DNA of 64,000 bases. Source: Bacillus sp. B15-48. Its GTDB lineage: Bacteria > Bacillota > Bacilli > Bacillales > Cytobacillaceae. The translations under genes were made by a program, and so were the position numbers. The notes under the pieces were generated by a model, which did no database searches, was not told where the DNA came from, and worked only from the letters and a program-made list of their open reading frames with translations. This document shows positions 44,179 to 53,351 of this stretch, piece by piece. Numbering within the stretch: position 1 is the first letter of the stretch; every line of letters starts with the position of its first letter. The stretch lies in the NCBI RefSeq assembly GCF_016879755.1, contig NZ_WOFU01000009.1, forward strand, positions 1 through 64,000. The letters are read 5' to 3'.

Positions 44179-44616
44179 GACCTCCATTCTTTTTCGTGCA
44201 AGTTGTTTACGTCGTTTTTTCAATTCTTTTCCGTCCACTTCCCAGTTCGCAATCACTTTTTGTAAGTCTTCAAGTAGTAGTAAGTAATGATAAATTTCTT
44301 GTGAGAAGACACCATCTGTTCCTTCTAAGCGATAATAGTCATCAAAATCCTCTATGATACTATCAATATCCTCTATTAATTCTTCTTTTTTCGGCGCCCC
44401 ATACAACCAATAATTATAAAGTTCATCCTCGTAATCTCTCATCCACTCGATGTACTCAAACCGGACCGCTTCATAATCATCAATATATGGATGATTAAAA
44501 TCATTAGGAGAATTCTCATAGTCTTCATAACAATCATCAGAACAAAATAATATCCCCTCACAACTCACCCTTCTTTCTAGCTTTGGCTTTCTTCTACAAA
44601 CTTTACATCGTTTCAT
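44176..44616 (-). CDS. Hypothetical protein with N-terminal zinc finger
   Basis: 146 residues from MKRCKVCRRKPKLERRVSCE. Two Cys pairs (CKVC and CSDDC) form a probable treble-clef/zinc ribbon. They are followed by a strongly acidic, aromatic-rich body (YIDDYEAVRFEYIEWMRDYE) and a basic tail KKRRKQLARKRMEV. It overlaps the 5' end of the MORN pseudogene and was probably co-transcribed. Unknown function. Confidence 0.6.
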   Translation of the reverse strand: MKRCKVCRRKPKLERRVSCEGILFCSDDCYEDYENSPNDFNHPYIDDYEAVRFEYIEWMRDYEDELYNYWLYGAPKKEELIEDIDSIIEDFDDYYRLEGTDGVFSQEIYHYLLLLEDLQKVIANWEVDGKELKKRRKQLARKRMEV

Positions 44617-44742
44617 ATCTCCCACTCTCCCCATCAGAAAATAAGATTTCCCTATCCACCTTCAACATACATACGCTTATTACTTTTTGTTACGAAGCAC
44701 TGGGACGGCTTCTTAAAGGGGAGAATCAAAAGTTTTAAGCGA

Positions 44743-44791
44743 AAAAAGGCACGACAAGCGGATTTTTATCTCCACGTCGTGCTTTTTTTCA
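44743..44791. terminator. Bidirectional terminator
   Basis: AAAAAAGGCACGAC and GTCGTGCTTTTTTT form a long stem with A and U tracts on either side. Beyond it, 44800-44825 repeats the GTGCCTGACCCCCAGTG element seen in inverse at 34405 and 62145. Confidence 0.75.
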
Positions 44792-45013
44792 TATTGGAAA
44801 AAGTGCCTGACCCCCAGTGCGGTAATTAACTCCAATGCTCTTTTATGTGTCTTCACAGAAGAGTCAAAATAAACAGCCCCTACTTATTTGCAAGCTAATA
44901 CTCTATAGAAGATTATAAGTGTCATTAACCTTTCAGAAACAAAGCAAATATTTCTTACTTGTATTGTTACGATAATTATACTAATGATTGCATCACTTTA
45001 ATTTGGAGGAATC

Positions 45014-46453
45014 ATGATTGTGCAGACTTTCTTTGAGGTTAACTTAGGTTTGATTTATTTTATCTATTCACTTATTTTCTTTTTAATGGGTTTTGCAATA
45101 TTAATTAAAAATCGTGTACATAGTCGATTTAATTTAGCCAAGAGCTTAAAGTATTTGGCTTATTTCGGGATTGTACACGGTATTGCCGACTTAGGATTAT
45201 TTTTCATCCCGATCCAAAGCAGCTATTTAAGCGCAGAATGGATTCACTTTCTTGAAGGGGTTCAAGTTATCGTGAATGGTTTATCCTTCTATTTCCTTCT
45301 AATGTTTGGCGTACACCTTCTCTATTTGACTAAATCTTGGTCAAAAAAAGTATTATATGTCCCCATCTTTTTGTTCAGCTTATGGTTTGCTAGTTTCATT
45401 TTGTTACAGCCGATATTTGTTCATGAGGGAAATCAGGAATGGTGGTTTGCGATTAGTGACATCTGGTCAAGATATTTGCTGGCATTTCCTGGCGGTCTAT
45501 TAGCCTGTTGGGGACTCCTTTCACAAAAAGCAAAATTCAAAGAAAATAATGTAGAATCAATGATCAAAACGCTACAATTTGCAGGATTAGTAATGGCTGT
45601 ATATGCAATAGTGGGAGGATTAATCGTTCAATACGCTCCGATGCTTCCGACAATACTTTTTAATTCCGATTTATTCTTTACTACATTAGGATTTCCTATT
45701 GAAATATTAAGAGGGTTAGTTGGGCTATTCATGTCGGTTTCGATAATTAGAATACTAAAAGTTTTTGATTTAGAATATCAAGTTTATTTATATCATGCAG
45801 AAAAAACACAAGCGCTAAATGAAGAACGAAACCGTATTGCACGGGATCTTCATGATGGAACGATTCAATCAATATACGCACTTGGACTACAACTAGAAGG
45901 TATGAAACATCATTTATTAAAAGGTTTTGCAATTCATGAAATTCCTCTAGCTAAACGTGCAGAGGAAGATATAAATAATTTTAATCAAAGAATAAATGGC
46001 ATTATTAAAGAGATTAGGACCTATATAAAAGATTTAAAGCATCCATTAGATACAAACATAACGATGACGGATGAAATTCAACGGCTAGTAAATGATTTAA
46101 AAATAAAAAATCACGTTGCTCTCTACTTTCATAATGATTTTACGGGAGAAAGTCCTTCTTTATCGGTATCAATCCAAGTCTACTATATCGTTAAAGAATC
46201 ATTAACTAATATTTTAAAACATGCGGAAGCAACGGAAGTACACTTGTCAGTTAAAGGTAATAGCCAAAATTTTGAGATCACCATTGCTGACAACGGTAAG
46301 GGTTTTGATAAGAACAATTTTCTAAACTTAGGTGATTCTTCTCTATATCACCATGGAGTTAAAAATATGAAGTATCGAGCAAAAATCATTAATGGGAATT
46401 TAGAAATTAAAAGTATGAAAAATGAAGGAACAATTATTACACTTGTTGTTTAA
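45014..46453 (+). CDS. Membrane sensor histidine kinase, NarL/DegS type
   Basis: 479 residues. The first 250 contain about seven membrane helices. A HisKA_3 domain follows, ERNRIARDLHDGTIQSIYAL, with phospho-acceptor His280. The HATPase_c end has VKESLTNILKHAEATEVHLS, ITIADNGKGFD and HHGVKNMKYRA. It starts behind GGAGGAATC and is followed 6 bases later by the response regulator. The membrane-embedded sensor suggests detection of a lipid-soluble or redox signal, perhaps for the DoxX gene downstream. Confidence 0.92.
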   Translation: MIVQTFFEVNLGLIYFIYSLIFFLMGFAILIKNRVHSRFNLAKSLKYLAYFGIVHGIADLGLFFIPIQSSYLSAEWIHFLEGVQVIVNGLSFYFLLMFGVHLLYLTKSWSKKVLYVPIFLFSLWFASFILLQPIFVHEGNQEWWFAISDIWSRYLLAFPGGLLACWGLLSQKAKFKENNVESMIKTLQFAGLVMAVYAIVGGLIVQYAPMLPTILFNSDLFFTTLGFPIEILRGLVGLFMSVSIIRILKVFDLEYQVYLYHAEKTQALNEERNRIARDLHDGTIQSIYALGLQLEGMKHHLLKGFAIHEIPLAKRAEEDINNFNQRINGIIKEIRTYIKDLKHPLDTNITMTDEIQRLVNDLKIKNHVALYFHNDFTGESPSLSVSIQVYYIVKESLTNILKHAEATEVHLSVKGNSQNFEITIADNGKGFDKNNFLNLGDSSLYHHGVKNMKYRAKIINGNLEIKSMKNEGTIITLVV

Positions 46454-46468
46454 GAAGGAGTGGACCAT

Positions 46469-47113
46469 ATGAGCAAAAGTATCAAATTAATGTTAGTAGA
46501 TGATCATACTGTAGTAAGAGCTGGTTTAAAAAGTATTCTTTCGATGCATGATCATATAGAAGTTGTAGCAGAGGCAGCTAGTGGAAAAGAAGCAGTGGCT
46601 AAAGCGTCTAACGATGACATTAACCTTATCTTAATGGATATACGAATGCCAAATGATAGTGGAATAGAGGCATGTAAAGCAATTACTAGTAAGTATCCTA
46701 ATATAAAAGTGATTATGCTGACTTCTGATGATGATGATGATGTCATATATGATTCGATACTTGCTGGGGCGAATGGATATTTATTAAAGGAAATCGATAC
46801 AAAGGAGCTTATCCAAAGCATTGAGAAGGTAGCCAGGGGAGAATCTTTGCTTGATCCAGCTGTAACATTGAAAATAATGAATCGGTTGAGGCAAGGCAAA
46901 ACAATGATCGAAACAGAAAAACTAACTGCTCAAGAAAAGCACGTCCTCGCTTATATTGCTCATGGGAAAACCAATCGAGAAATCGGGAAAGAAATGCATT
47001 TAAGTGAAAAAACGATAAGGAATTATGCAAGTACAATTTTCTCAAAAATAGAGGTCCACAACCGCGCTGAAGCAGCGGTTTATGCAGTCCGTCATAAATT
47101 GGATCAACTTTAA
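46469..47113 (+). CDS. NarL/FixJ-family response regulator
   Basis: 214 residues from MSKSIKLMLVDDHTVVRAGL behind AAGGAG. The receiver has the acidic pair DD, phospho-acceptor Asp57 in NLILMDIRMP and Lys in YLLKEID. The C-terminal LuxR helix-turn-helix is LTAQEKHVLAYIAHGKTNRE, IGKEMHLSEKTIRNYAS. It is the partner of the kinase upstream. A strong terminator follows. Confidence 0.93.
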   Translation: MSKSIKLMLVDDHTVVRAGLKSILSMHDHIEVVAEAASGKEAVAKASNDDINLILMDIRMPNDSGIEACKAITSKYPNIKVIMLTSDDDDDVIYDSILAGANGYLLKEIDTKELIQSIEKVARGESLLDPAVTLKIMNRLRQGKTMIETEKLTAQEKHVLAYIAHGKTNREIGKEMHLSEKTIRNYASTIFSKIEVHNRAEAAVYAVRHKLDQL

Positions 47114-47153
47114 GTACAAATGTCCTTTTGTAAAAAAGGACATTTGTACTTTT
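47112..47153 (+). terminator. Terminator of the two-component operon
   Basis: AAGTACAAATGTCCTTTT and AAAAGGACATTTGTACTT form an 18-bp stem with a 3-4 base loop, ending in TTTT. Confidence 0.85.
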
Positions 47154-47250
47154 AAATTACGGATATTGATCACTACTTCACAAAAATTCTCCGTGGCACA
47201 ATGAAGTTAGAAATAAAAATAAAGAGCTTCATTAAGGAGATGGAGAAGAA

Positions 47251-48624
47251 ATGAAAAAAAATCAAATTCAGAATCAGTCGCACACTTTTGATCCTTGGCT
47301 CGCTTTTGCCCGAATATTTTTAGGGGTATTTTGGTTGTATGAAGTTACCATTGGTCATAACTGGAAAGTCACTCATCCGGAATGGGTAGGGGCAGGTGCT
47401 GGTGAATATGTGATCAATGCTGGTAATCGGGCAATTGCGGATGGGACATGGACCTGGTTTGGATGGTTTTGGGCAGAATGGGTTATCCCTTATGCAGCAT
47501 TTTGGAGTTATGCAGTAATTGCCTTACAACTAGCATTCGGGATCTTATTTATACTAGGACTTTTCGTTCGTCCAACTGCAGTTGTAGCATTAGCTTTTGA
47601 TCTAAGTGTATTCTTCCTAGGCAACTCACGGATTCCTCCATTATTCTCAATTGGACATATGTTTGTACTTTTAACGAATGCAGGAATGTATTATGGTTTA
47701 GATGCTCTAATCAAACAAAAGGTAAAAGACCTTACAACTTCTACAAAAAAAGTTATCCATTTCTTGCTTCACTTGCCAATCGTAAATGAGCGAACTCGAC
47801 CTTATTTTATAGGGGCTTCGGTTGTAGCATCAATATACTACTTCTTAAAGATTCCGATGATGGAAACAACACGTTTTCAAATGGTTAGTGTAGAGCTTGC
47901 CGCACTATTTGCTTTAGGAGCTTTCTTATTCTATATGAGTAAAATGCAAAAGGATACAATCGCTTTAGCTGGAAGTGCTGTAAGAATCTTTATTGGATTT
48001 AAATTTCTCCACGAAATCTTTGTCCGTGATGTTCCGGCTCTTAATGGGATGCCAGGATGGGGAAGGCCTGAACAACTTACAGAAGTATTTCAAATTATTG
48101 TGAACCAACACTGGCCGATTGTTTCCTCAATCGTCAACCAAGCATTCATACCAGCGGTAACGTTTTGGGCGATTGTATTCGCAGTAGTTCAAACGGCAGT
48201 CGGTATAATGTTGATATTGGGTTGGAAAACACAGTTGGCTGCAAAAGTAGGTTTAGTCTTCGTAGGATTATTGATTTTGTTAGGATTTACTCGCTACACA
48301 GCCTTCATTTTTGGGTATCTCGTTACAATCATGGGCGTTTATGGTGGACGATTTGGAAGTTTAGATGCAATTGGCACGAAGGTCAAAGTTCAGCCTCAAT
48401 TTATCTCTGGAAAGCTCATGGCGATTCTTTTAGGAATATCGATTGTCGCATTTATTGCAACATTAGCAACAGGTTTAATTCCAGATGGGTATTCTGAAAC
48501 AATGGGTGGCTTTGTAGGATCGTTTATAGCAATTTTCTCTTTACTCTTTTTCGTTACTGGGTACATTCAAAGAAAAGAATCGATAACGATGATTCAAGAT
48601 TCACCAACTAAAGGAGCCGCATAA
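47251..48624 (+). CDS. Tandem DoxX-family membrane protein
   Basis: 457 residues with about 11 membrane helices. Two DoxX-like units are visible: residues 15-150 (WLAFARIFLGVFWLYEVTIG, GLFVRPTAVVALAFDLSVFF) and about 245-390 (SAVRIFIGFKFLHEIFVRDV, LGWKTQLAAKVGLVFVGLLI). DoxX proteins act with quinones or thiol and sulfur oxidation. Double-length versions are less common. It lies 137 bases after the two-component terminator with its own AAGGAGATGG site, so it is a plausible target of that system. Confidence 0.82.
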   Translation: MKKNQIQNQSHTFDPWLAFARIFLGVFWLYEVTIGHNWKVTHPEWVGAGAGEYVINAGNRAIADGTWTWFGWFWAEWVIPYAAFWSYAVIALQLAFGILFILGLFVRPTAVVALAFDLSVFFLGNSRIPPLFSIGHMFVLLTNAGMYYGLDALIKQKVKDLTTSTKKVIHFLLHLPIVNERTRPYFIGASVVASIYYFLKIPMMETTRFQMVSVELAALFALGAFLFYMSKMQKDTIALAGSAVRIFIGFKFLHEIFVRDVPALNGMPGWGRPEQLTEVFQIIVNQHWPIVSSIVNQAFIPAVTFWAIVFAVVQTAVGIMLILGWKTQLAAKVGLVFVGLLILLGFTRYTAFIFGYLVTIMGVYGGRFGSLDAIGTKVKVQPQFISGKLMAILLGISIVAFIATLATGLIPDGYSETMGGFVGSFIAIFSLLFFVTGYIQRKESITMIQDSPTKGAA

Positions 48625-48629
48625 GGAAT

Positions 48630-48682
48630 GGAAAAAAGAACTAGTGAATGGATTAGGAACCCATTTTCACTAGTTTTTGTGA
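48630..48682 (+). terminator. Terminator of the DoxX gene
   Basis: AACTAGTGAATGG and CCATTTTCACTAGTT form an imperfect 13-bp stem followed by TTTTGTG. Confidence 0.7.
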
Positions 48683-48922
48683 TATCGTTTATTAAATCAA
48701 CAATATATGCTCCCATTACCACCATTACCCATGGTGGTAGCTTGCTTCCAAAAGACAAGCATGCTAAACAATACTGTCGAAAAAGGCAAATTCAATTGGA
48801 TTTTGTCACAGGCACGCCCCGAAGAATCTTGTTTCATAGATTGTTCCACTTAGTAGTACGACTGTAGATGTTATTGTATTTCCACTAGATGCTTTTTGAC
48901 AATCACTTGACACTGAAGATCC
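48683..48922. other. Gene-free stretch with a small hairpin
   Basis: TACCACCAT and ATGGTGGTA at 48719-48742 form a 9-bp stem with no U run. No gene is supported. Confidence 0.4.
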
Positions 48923-49123
48923 TCATTGAAACGGAACAAAAGGATAGCCGATATACTGGATTTTCAAGGTACCATCCTCATAGCTTATCGGTCCTATGTT
49001 TCCAACAATCGTAATTGGATTCTGATTTGAATTTGAATGACGGCTGTTAAAAAGCGGGTTTTGTAAAATGAAGATCAACAGCACGTAAAGCAGTAATAAA
49101 ATATGCAGACTACTATCAGTCAC
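48923..49123 (-). CDS. Small single-span membrane protein
   Basis: 66 residues from GTG 49123 behind GGGGGA. One hydrophobic segment (LHILLLLYVLLIFILQNPLF) is followed by a hydrophilic end NPITIVGNIGPISYEDGTLK. No family recognised. Confidence 0.45.
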   Translation of the reverse strand: MTDSSLHILLLLYVLLIFILQNPLFNSRHSNSNQNPITIVGNIGPISYEDGTLKIQYIGYPFVPFQ

Positions 49124-49655
49124 AACAATTCCCCCAGGCAATTTTCTGATTCAGTATATGCCCTAGAGGTTTTACTGTTTCTTAATGAATAAGTGATATA
49201 AATTGTCCCTCCAGTTTCAGAAACCTACTATTCCGCGCTTTAAACTAGTGGAATTTCGGGTCAGACCTCCGTTCAGCTAAAGTGTTCAGCGTTAACGTGT
49301 TAAAGTTCTTTTTTAGTGGCGTTAGTTCTTTTATCACTTCGGTTTTTGTCGAAGGAATCCTCTGAAGTCCTACAACAATATATGAGAATTAAAAATGAAT
49401 AGTGAGCATTGACGACGCACCACTAACACTGATGCCTAAACAAGCGATAGCAGACGTTTCAAGACCTTTGTCAAGATACTTTGAAGCTGAATTGAGCTTT
49501 TGAAACTTCTCCAACTTTTTCAACCCCTTCTTTAAACATCCGAGTTTAATAGAGCACTCTATTAAACTCGGAAACAAAGCTTCATATAAGATAAGAATAT
49601 ACTTGCTAAACAATTCGACGGATTTCACTTTTCAGTTGTTAGTGAAAGCTTCTAT
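49124..49655. other. Stretch with one doubtful small ORF
   Basis: A 79-residue minus-strand ORF at 49389-49628 (VELFSKYILILYEALFPSLI) has no convincing start site or family. Around 49256 there is GGGTCAGACCTCCG, a fragment of the GTCAG repeat style. Confidence 0.3.
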
Positions 49656-50717
49656 TTACTTCAGTGCTTCAAAAAGTTCCGCTCCCCCATCGACTTGCTT
49701 TATAAATACTTCCTTTACTGGTTTAGTTGCTTCTTTCCATTCAGCGACTTCTTCCTCAGTTGGATAATAGATTTCCACACCCTGACTTTCTAGATTTGCA
49801 AAAGCCTTGTTCGTTTCCGATAAAACTTTTTCCACAATATACTCCTCTAAATCTTCTCCAGTTTCGGTGAGTATTTGCTGAAGATCTTCAGGAAGCGACT
49901 CGAACTTTTCAACCGATATCGATAATGGTATCAAACTATTAATCAATGGAACGTTAGTGTATGTCTTTATAGGCATTTTAACTTGAGATGGATAGATTGG
50001 TGTGGTTAGCAGGCCATCGACTAACTTTTGCTGTAGCGCTGTGATTATTTCAGCAGTGGTAATCGTAACACTGCTGGCCCCAATTGCTTTTATCGTTTCA
50101 GATCCCAACATCCCACCCGCTGTTCTTAGCTTTAATCCTTTTGCACTTTCCGGGACGGTTATGAGATTATCCAATTCTGTTGTAGCTATTCCACCGTACG
50201 CTTCAGTATAAGCAAAGGCTAAAATTTTCAAACCTTTTTCTTCCATCATTTTCGCGATTTTTCCTCCGCCGTTTTCACTTTTGTCAAACGCTTTACGATT
50301 TTCCATGATGATAGATAGATCCTCTGGATGATACTCAAAAACGAACGGAAGTTCATAGATATTCCAAATCGGATCAAAACTAGCCATCACTGGAGAAGAA
50401 GTGAAACTCATATCAATTTGTCCCTGTAAGACTGCTGGCACTTCTTGTTCTTGAGGCATTAACTGAGCGCTTGGATAAATATCGATCGATAATCTTCCAT
50501 CACTTCGCTTTTGCACCTCATCATTGAACCACTCAATATACTGGTGCTGAAACGCTGATGTACTATAAGCATGAGCTAGTTTTAAAACGTATTCCTGTTG
50601 TCCCGCGGAATCAGTAGAATTACTTTCATCAGTCGTTTGAGTTGATGTTGTATTGTTTCCACATGCAGCTAAAACAACAATTACTAATACACAGAATACA
50701 AATTTTAATTTACGCAA
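49656..50717 (-). CDS. dctP: TRAP substrate-binding lipoprotein, orphan
   Basis: 353 residues from TTG 50717 behind GGGGGG. The lipobox is VLAACGN (about Cys19). The body reads YVLKLAHAYSTSAFQHQYIE, LSIDIYPSAQLMPQEQEVPA and AKGLKLRTAGGMLGSETIKA with the carboxylate-binding Arg. It is a DctP-family protein distinct from the one at 11879. No permease gene is near it, so either it uses permeases elsewhere or the operon has been cut. It neighbours the Rieske/amidohydrolase catabolic genes. Confidence 0.85.
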   Translation of the reverse strand: MRKLKFVFCVLVIVVLAACGNNTTSTQTTDESNSTDSAGQQEYVLKLAHAYSTSAFQHQYIEWFNDEVQKRSDGRLSIDIYPSAQLMPQEQEVPAVLQGQIDMSFTSSPVMASFDPIWNIYELPFVFEYHPEDLSIIMENRKAFDKSENGGGKIAKMMEEKGLKILAFAYTEAYGGIATTELDNLITVPESAKGLKLRTAGGMLGSETIKAIGASSVTITTAEIITALQQKLVDGLLTTPIYPSQVKMPIKTYTNVPLINSLIPLSISVEKFESLPEDLQQILTETGEDLEEYIVEKVLSETNKAFANLESQGVEIYYPTEEEVAEWKEATKPVKEVFIKQVDGGAELFEALK

Positions 50718-50887
50718 CCTAATTCCCCCCAATTCTTGATATACAAACAAATAGGACGCTTTGTGATTCTCTAGGACTATTGCTCCAATTCCGCTAATGC
50801 CTCCAGCAGACTTTCAAACAGACAGGGTAAATGTTTGCTACATTCACCCTGTCTTGTATGTTCTATTCTTCTAATGGATGGCTTGCT

Positions 50888-51110
50888 CTAACTTAGAAAC
50901 ACGTCTCGTGTATGTTCAGTGTCAAGATATTCTTTTACTTTTTGGATTTTTCCATCTTCGACAATGAAAAGGAAATGATATAGGTTATTATATACTCGGC
51001 CATTGGTTAATTCTGTATAGGACTCGGTCTCTACAGCAACACGATTCCCTTCTGCTGTTATTGCCAGCGGAGTTAATCGAATGGCACCCGAGTCGACCCA
51101 AAGATTCACA
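50888..51110 (-). pseudogene. SnoaL/NTF2-like protein, N-terminally truncated
   Basis: The frame gives VDSGAIRLTPLAITAEGNRV, AVETESYTELTNGRVYNNLY and HFLFIVEDGKIQKVKEYLDT, the C-terminal half of a SnoaL-like (ketosteroid-isomerase fold) protein of about 130 residues. The N-terminal half is replaced at about 51110 by an inverted luciferase-like fragment. Confidence 0.65.
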
Positions 51111-51118
51111 TGAATCTG

Positions 51119-51322
51119 CAAATGAATATTGCTGATGATACAGCCCAAGCTATTAAAAACGTAGAAAAATCGATGATCACGTATTTTAATAAGGTACTAG
51201 AATTAATTCCAGGAGCAAAAGGTACACAAGCTCCGGCAACTTATGAGCGTTTCGCCGAAGTAGCGAAAGAATTCGATTGCCCATTGAATATAGGTGCCCT
51301 TAACGAATCTGGAGTTGCTTTA
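51119..51322 (+). pseudogene. Luciferase-like (LLM) monooxygenase fragment, copy 1
   Basis: Plus strand DDTAQAIKNVEKSMITYFNK, VLELIPGAKGTQAPATYERF, AEVAKEFDCPLNIGALNESG: about 68 residues of an LLM flavin-dependent oxidoreductase, lacking both ends. It is closely related to the minus-strand fragment at 55572, about 80 percent identical over the shared part by eye. Confidence 0.65.
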
Positions 51323-51328
51323 CTAATA

Positions 51329-51682
51329 TTAAGCATCTACAAAAATTTTGTCATCCTTAATGGTGACATCATACGTTTTCACACGCACTTTTTCCGGGTT
51401 AATTATGGATTGACCTGTTTTAATATCAAATTCCCAAGAATGCCAAGGACAACGGATTACTTCTTTATCTCTTTCGAAATTATATTGTCCTACTTCATTG
51501 CTTGAGCAATCGTTATCGACCATTCCGCCCGATAAACAAGGACCTTTATGGGGACATGCGTTCTTTAAGGCATAGACTTCACCATTTTCTGATTTCACAA
51601 GGACAATTGGTTTATTATTAATGGTAACTGCCTTCATATTTGACGAATCGAATTCATTTATTTTGCAGACTGGTTCTTTCAT
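51329..51682 (-). CDS. Rieske [2Fe-2S] ferredoxin, copy 1
   Basis: 117 residues. The cluster ligands are CPHKGP and CPWHSWEFD, with a long insertion between them (GGMVDNDCSSNEVGQYNFER). A stand-alone Rieske ferredoxin that passes electrons to an oxygenase. It lies 74 bases downstream of the amidohydrolase gene. A paralogue with the same insertion style is at 57339. Confidence 0.88.
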   Translation of the reverse strand: MKEPVCKINEFDSSNMKAVTINNKPIVLVKSENGEVYALKNACPHKGPCLSGGMVDNDCSSNEVGQYNFERDKEVIRCPWHSWEFDIKTGQSIINPEKVRVKTYDVTIKDDKIFVDA

Positions 51683-51756
51683 TACAATTTAACCCCCTTA
51701 TAACTACATTTTTCGTTTATCCAATACCCATGATGATAAACATCTTCTCCATCTTC

Positions 51757-52851
51757 TTAAAGATTGTAAAATTCTTTTGCATTATCATAAAAGATTTTTT
51801 GACGAAGATCTTGCGATAGACTATTTGGTAATGTATTTTGAGGTGACTCGAAATCCCAATGTGGATAGTCCGTTGAAAACATCAACATTTTATCTGTTCC
51901 CATAGCATCGATAGTATTTAAAAGCTGTTTGGCTGTCAAATCATCGAAAGGTTGAGTCGAAAACTTCATATTATCACGGAAATATTCACTTGGTAAACGC
52001 TTCACCCAAGGAGTTTCTTGTCTTAAACCTTTATAAGCAGCATCCATACGGTGCATCATAAATGGCACCCATTCAAAGCCACCCTCGATAAGGCCTACCT
52101 TTAAGTCTGGAAATTTGTCGAATACTCCATTAGTGATCATGCTTACCGTTTGTGTCATATATGCTTGTGGGTGAGTACAACGCCATGCAACATAGTAGCG
52201 TAAAAAATCCCCACCTTGAGCTGTAGTATCACCTGAAAGATGCATACCAATTTGTAATCCATGACGATTGGCAGCTTCAAAGATGGGATGATAGTATGGA
52301 TCTCCCCATGCAAAGTTCGCAATTGGCAGCATCACCTGTACCATTTGTGGATGGGAGGCTACACGGTCTATCTCGCGCACTGCAGCTTCAGGCTCTCTAG
52401 GAATAGTGATCGATCCCAACAATCTCTTGTCACGGTTTAACCATTTGTCAATTGTTAAATCATTATAAGCTGATGCTCTCGCTGCTGCAAATTCATACCA
52501 TCCTTTTGTGGTAGTAGCCTCATAGAATAATCCCGTTAAAACACCATACTCGAGATCATATTTATCTAACAATTGTTCCTTCATAAGATCATAATCAGAA
52601 CCAGGGGTTGATCCATCTTCTGGAGTAGAATCCATTCGATATGTTGTATTTTTTCTTATTTGGTGAAACGGAGTTGCAAAACCCCCACGTGTCCAGGAAT
52701 ATTCAGTAATATACCTCTTCCATTGATCAGGCAAATATTCCACTAAATCATACACTGACTTTATCTCGTGATGAATATCTGTATCAATCACCAGTTGCTT
52801 TTGATTCTTTGCATTTTCTTTTGAAGTACTTGTTTGTTGCTTAACACTCAT
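51757..52851 (-). CDS. Amidohydrolase_2 (ACMSD-like) metalloenzyme, copy 1
   Basis: 364 residues. The N-terminal metal motif is LVIDTDIHHE (instead of D-x-H-x-H). Later landmarks are IGMHLSGDTTAQGGDFLRYY, VGLIEGGFEWVPFMMHRMDA and LMFSTDYPHWDFESP with the last metal Asp. Family members hydrolyse or decarboxylate ring-cleavage products and aromatic acids. A paralogue lies at 56203, about 30-40 percent identical by eye. The substrate is unknown. Confidence 0.82.
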   Translation of the reverse strand: MSVKQQTSTSKENAKNQKQLVIDTDIHHEIKSVYDLVEYLPDQWKRYITEYSWTRGGFATPFHQIRKNTTYRMDSTPEDGSTPGSDYDLMKEQLLDKYDLEYGVLTGLFYEATTTKGWYEFAAARASAYNDLTIDKWLNRDKRLLGSITIPREPEAAVREIDRVASHPQMVQVMLPIANFAWGDPYYHPIFEAANRHGLQIGMHLSGDTTAQGGDFLRYYVAWRCTHPQAYMTQTVSMITNGVFDKFPDLKVGLIEGGFEWVPFMMHRMDAAYKGLRQETPWVKRLPSEYFRDNMKFSTQPFDDLTAKQLLNTIDAMGTDKMLMFSTDYPHWDFESPQNTLPNSLSQDLRQKIFYDNAKEFYNL

Positions 52852-53351
52852 TTAAAATTCCTCCCTCAAAAAAGTATAATATCCTTTGGAATACTAAATC
52901 AGATGCTCTTCGAATTTCATCAACAATGATGAAGTACACCTCATAATTATGGATAAATTACGTGCAAATTTAATTTTTGCACAGGGTAAGGACCATACTA
53001 ACAATAACACTGGATAAGATTGGTGATTTTTAATTAAGATATAACCGAGCTTTCATATCTCCACATAGCCCACAGTCACTAACCCATACATGTCTATTTA
53101 TCCGAACACATCGAAAATTCTGAAAAATACAGTCAAGTTTTTGAATTCTGCCTCCTGTAATAATAAGCTGTTCAACAAGCTGATTTCTTTTGGCACCTTC
53201 TCTCAGTTCTACACAACTTCTTTCTAAGTGGTAAGAGGATGGGGACTGAGTATTTTGACCTACATTAAACACATATTCATCATGATTATACGGTCAGGCC
53301 TAAGAGTCTTTTTTTTCGTGTCCAGCAAGACGTATACAACCATATTCCTTG
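52852..53351. other. Intergenic with a doubtful small ORF
   Basis: A minus-strand 80-residue ORF (53030-53272) contains VRINRHVWVSDCGLCGDM but has no clear start site. It may be a remnant; nothing else is seen. Confidence 0.3.

Noticed and set aside
48719-48742. Hairpin TACCACCAT/ATGGTGGTA as a terminator
   Set aside because: No U run on either strand and the DoxX terminator already lies upstream.
49389-49628. 79-residue minus-strand ORF
   Set aside because: No start signal and no family; could not be separated from chance.
53030-53272. 80-residue minus-strand ORF with several Cys
   Set aside because: No ribosome binding site, no recognisable domain and a mixed composition; probably chance or a remnant.
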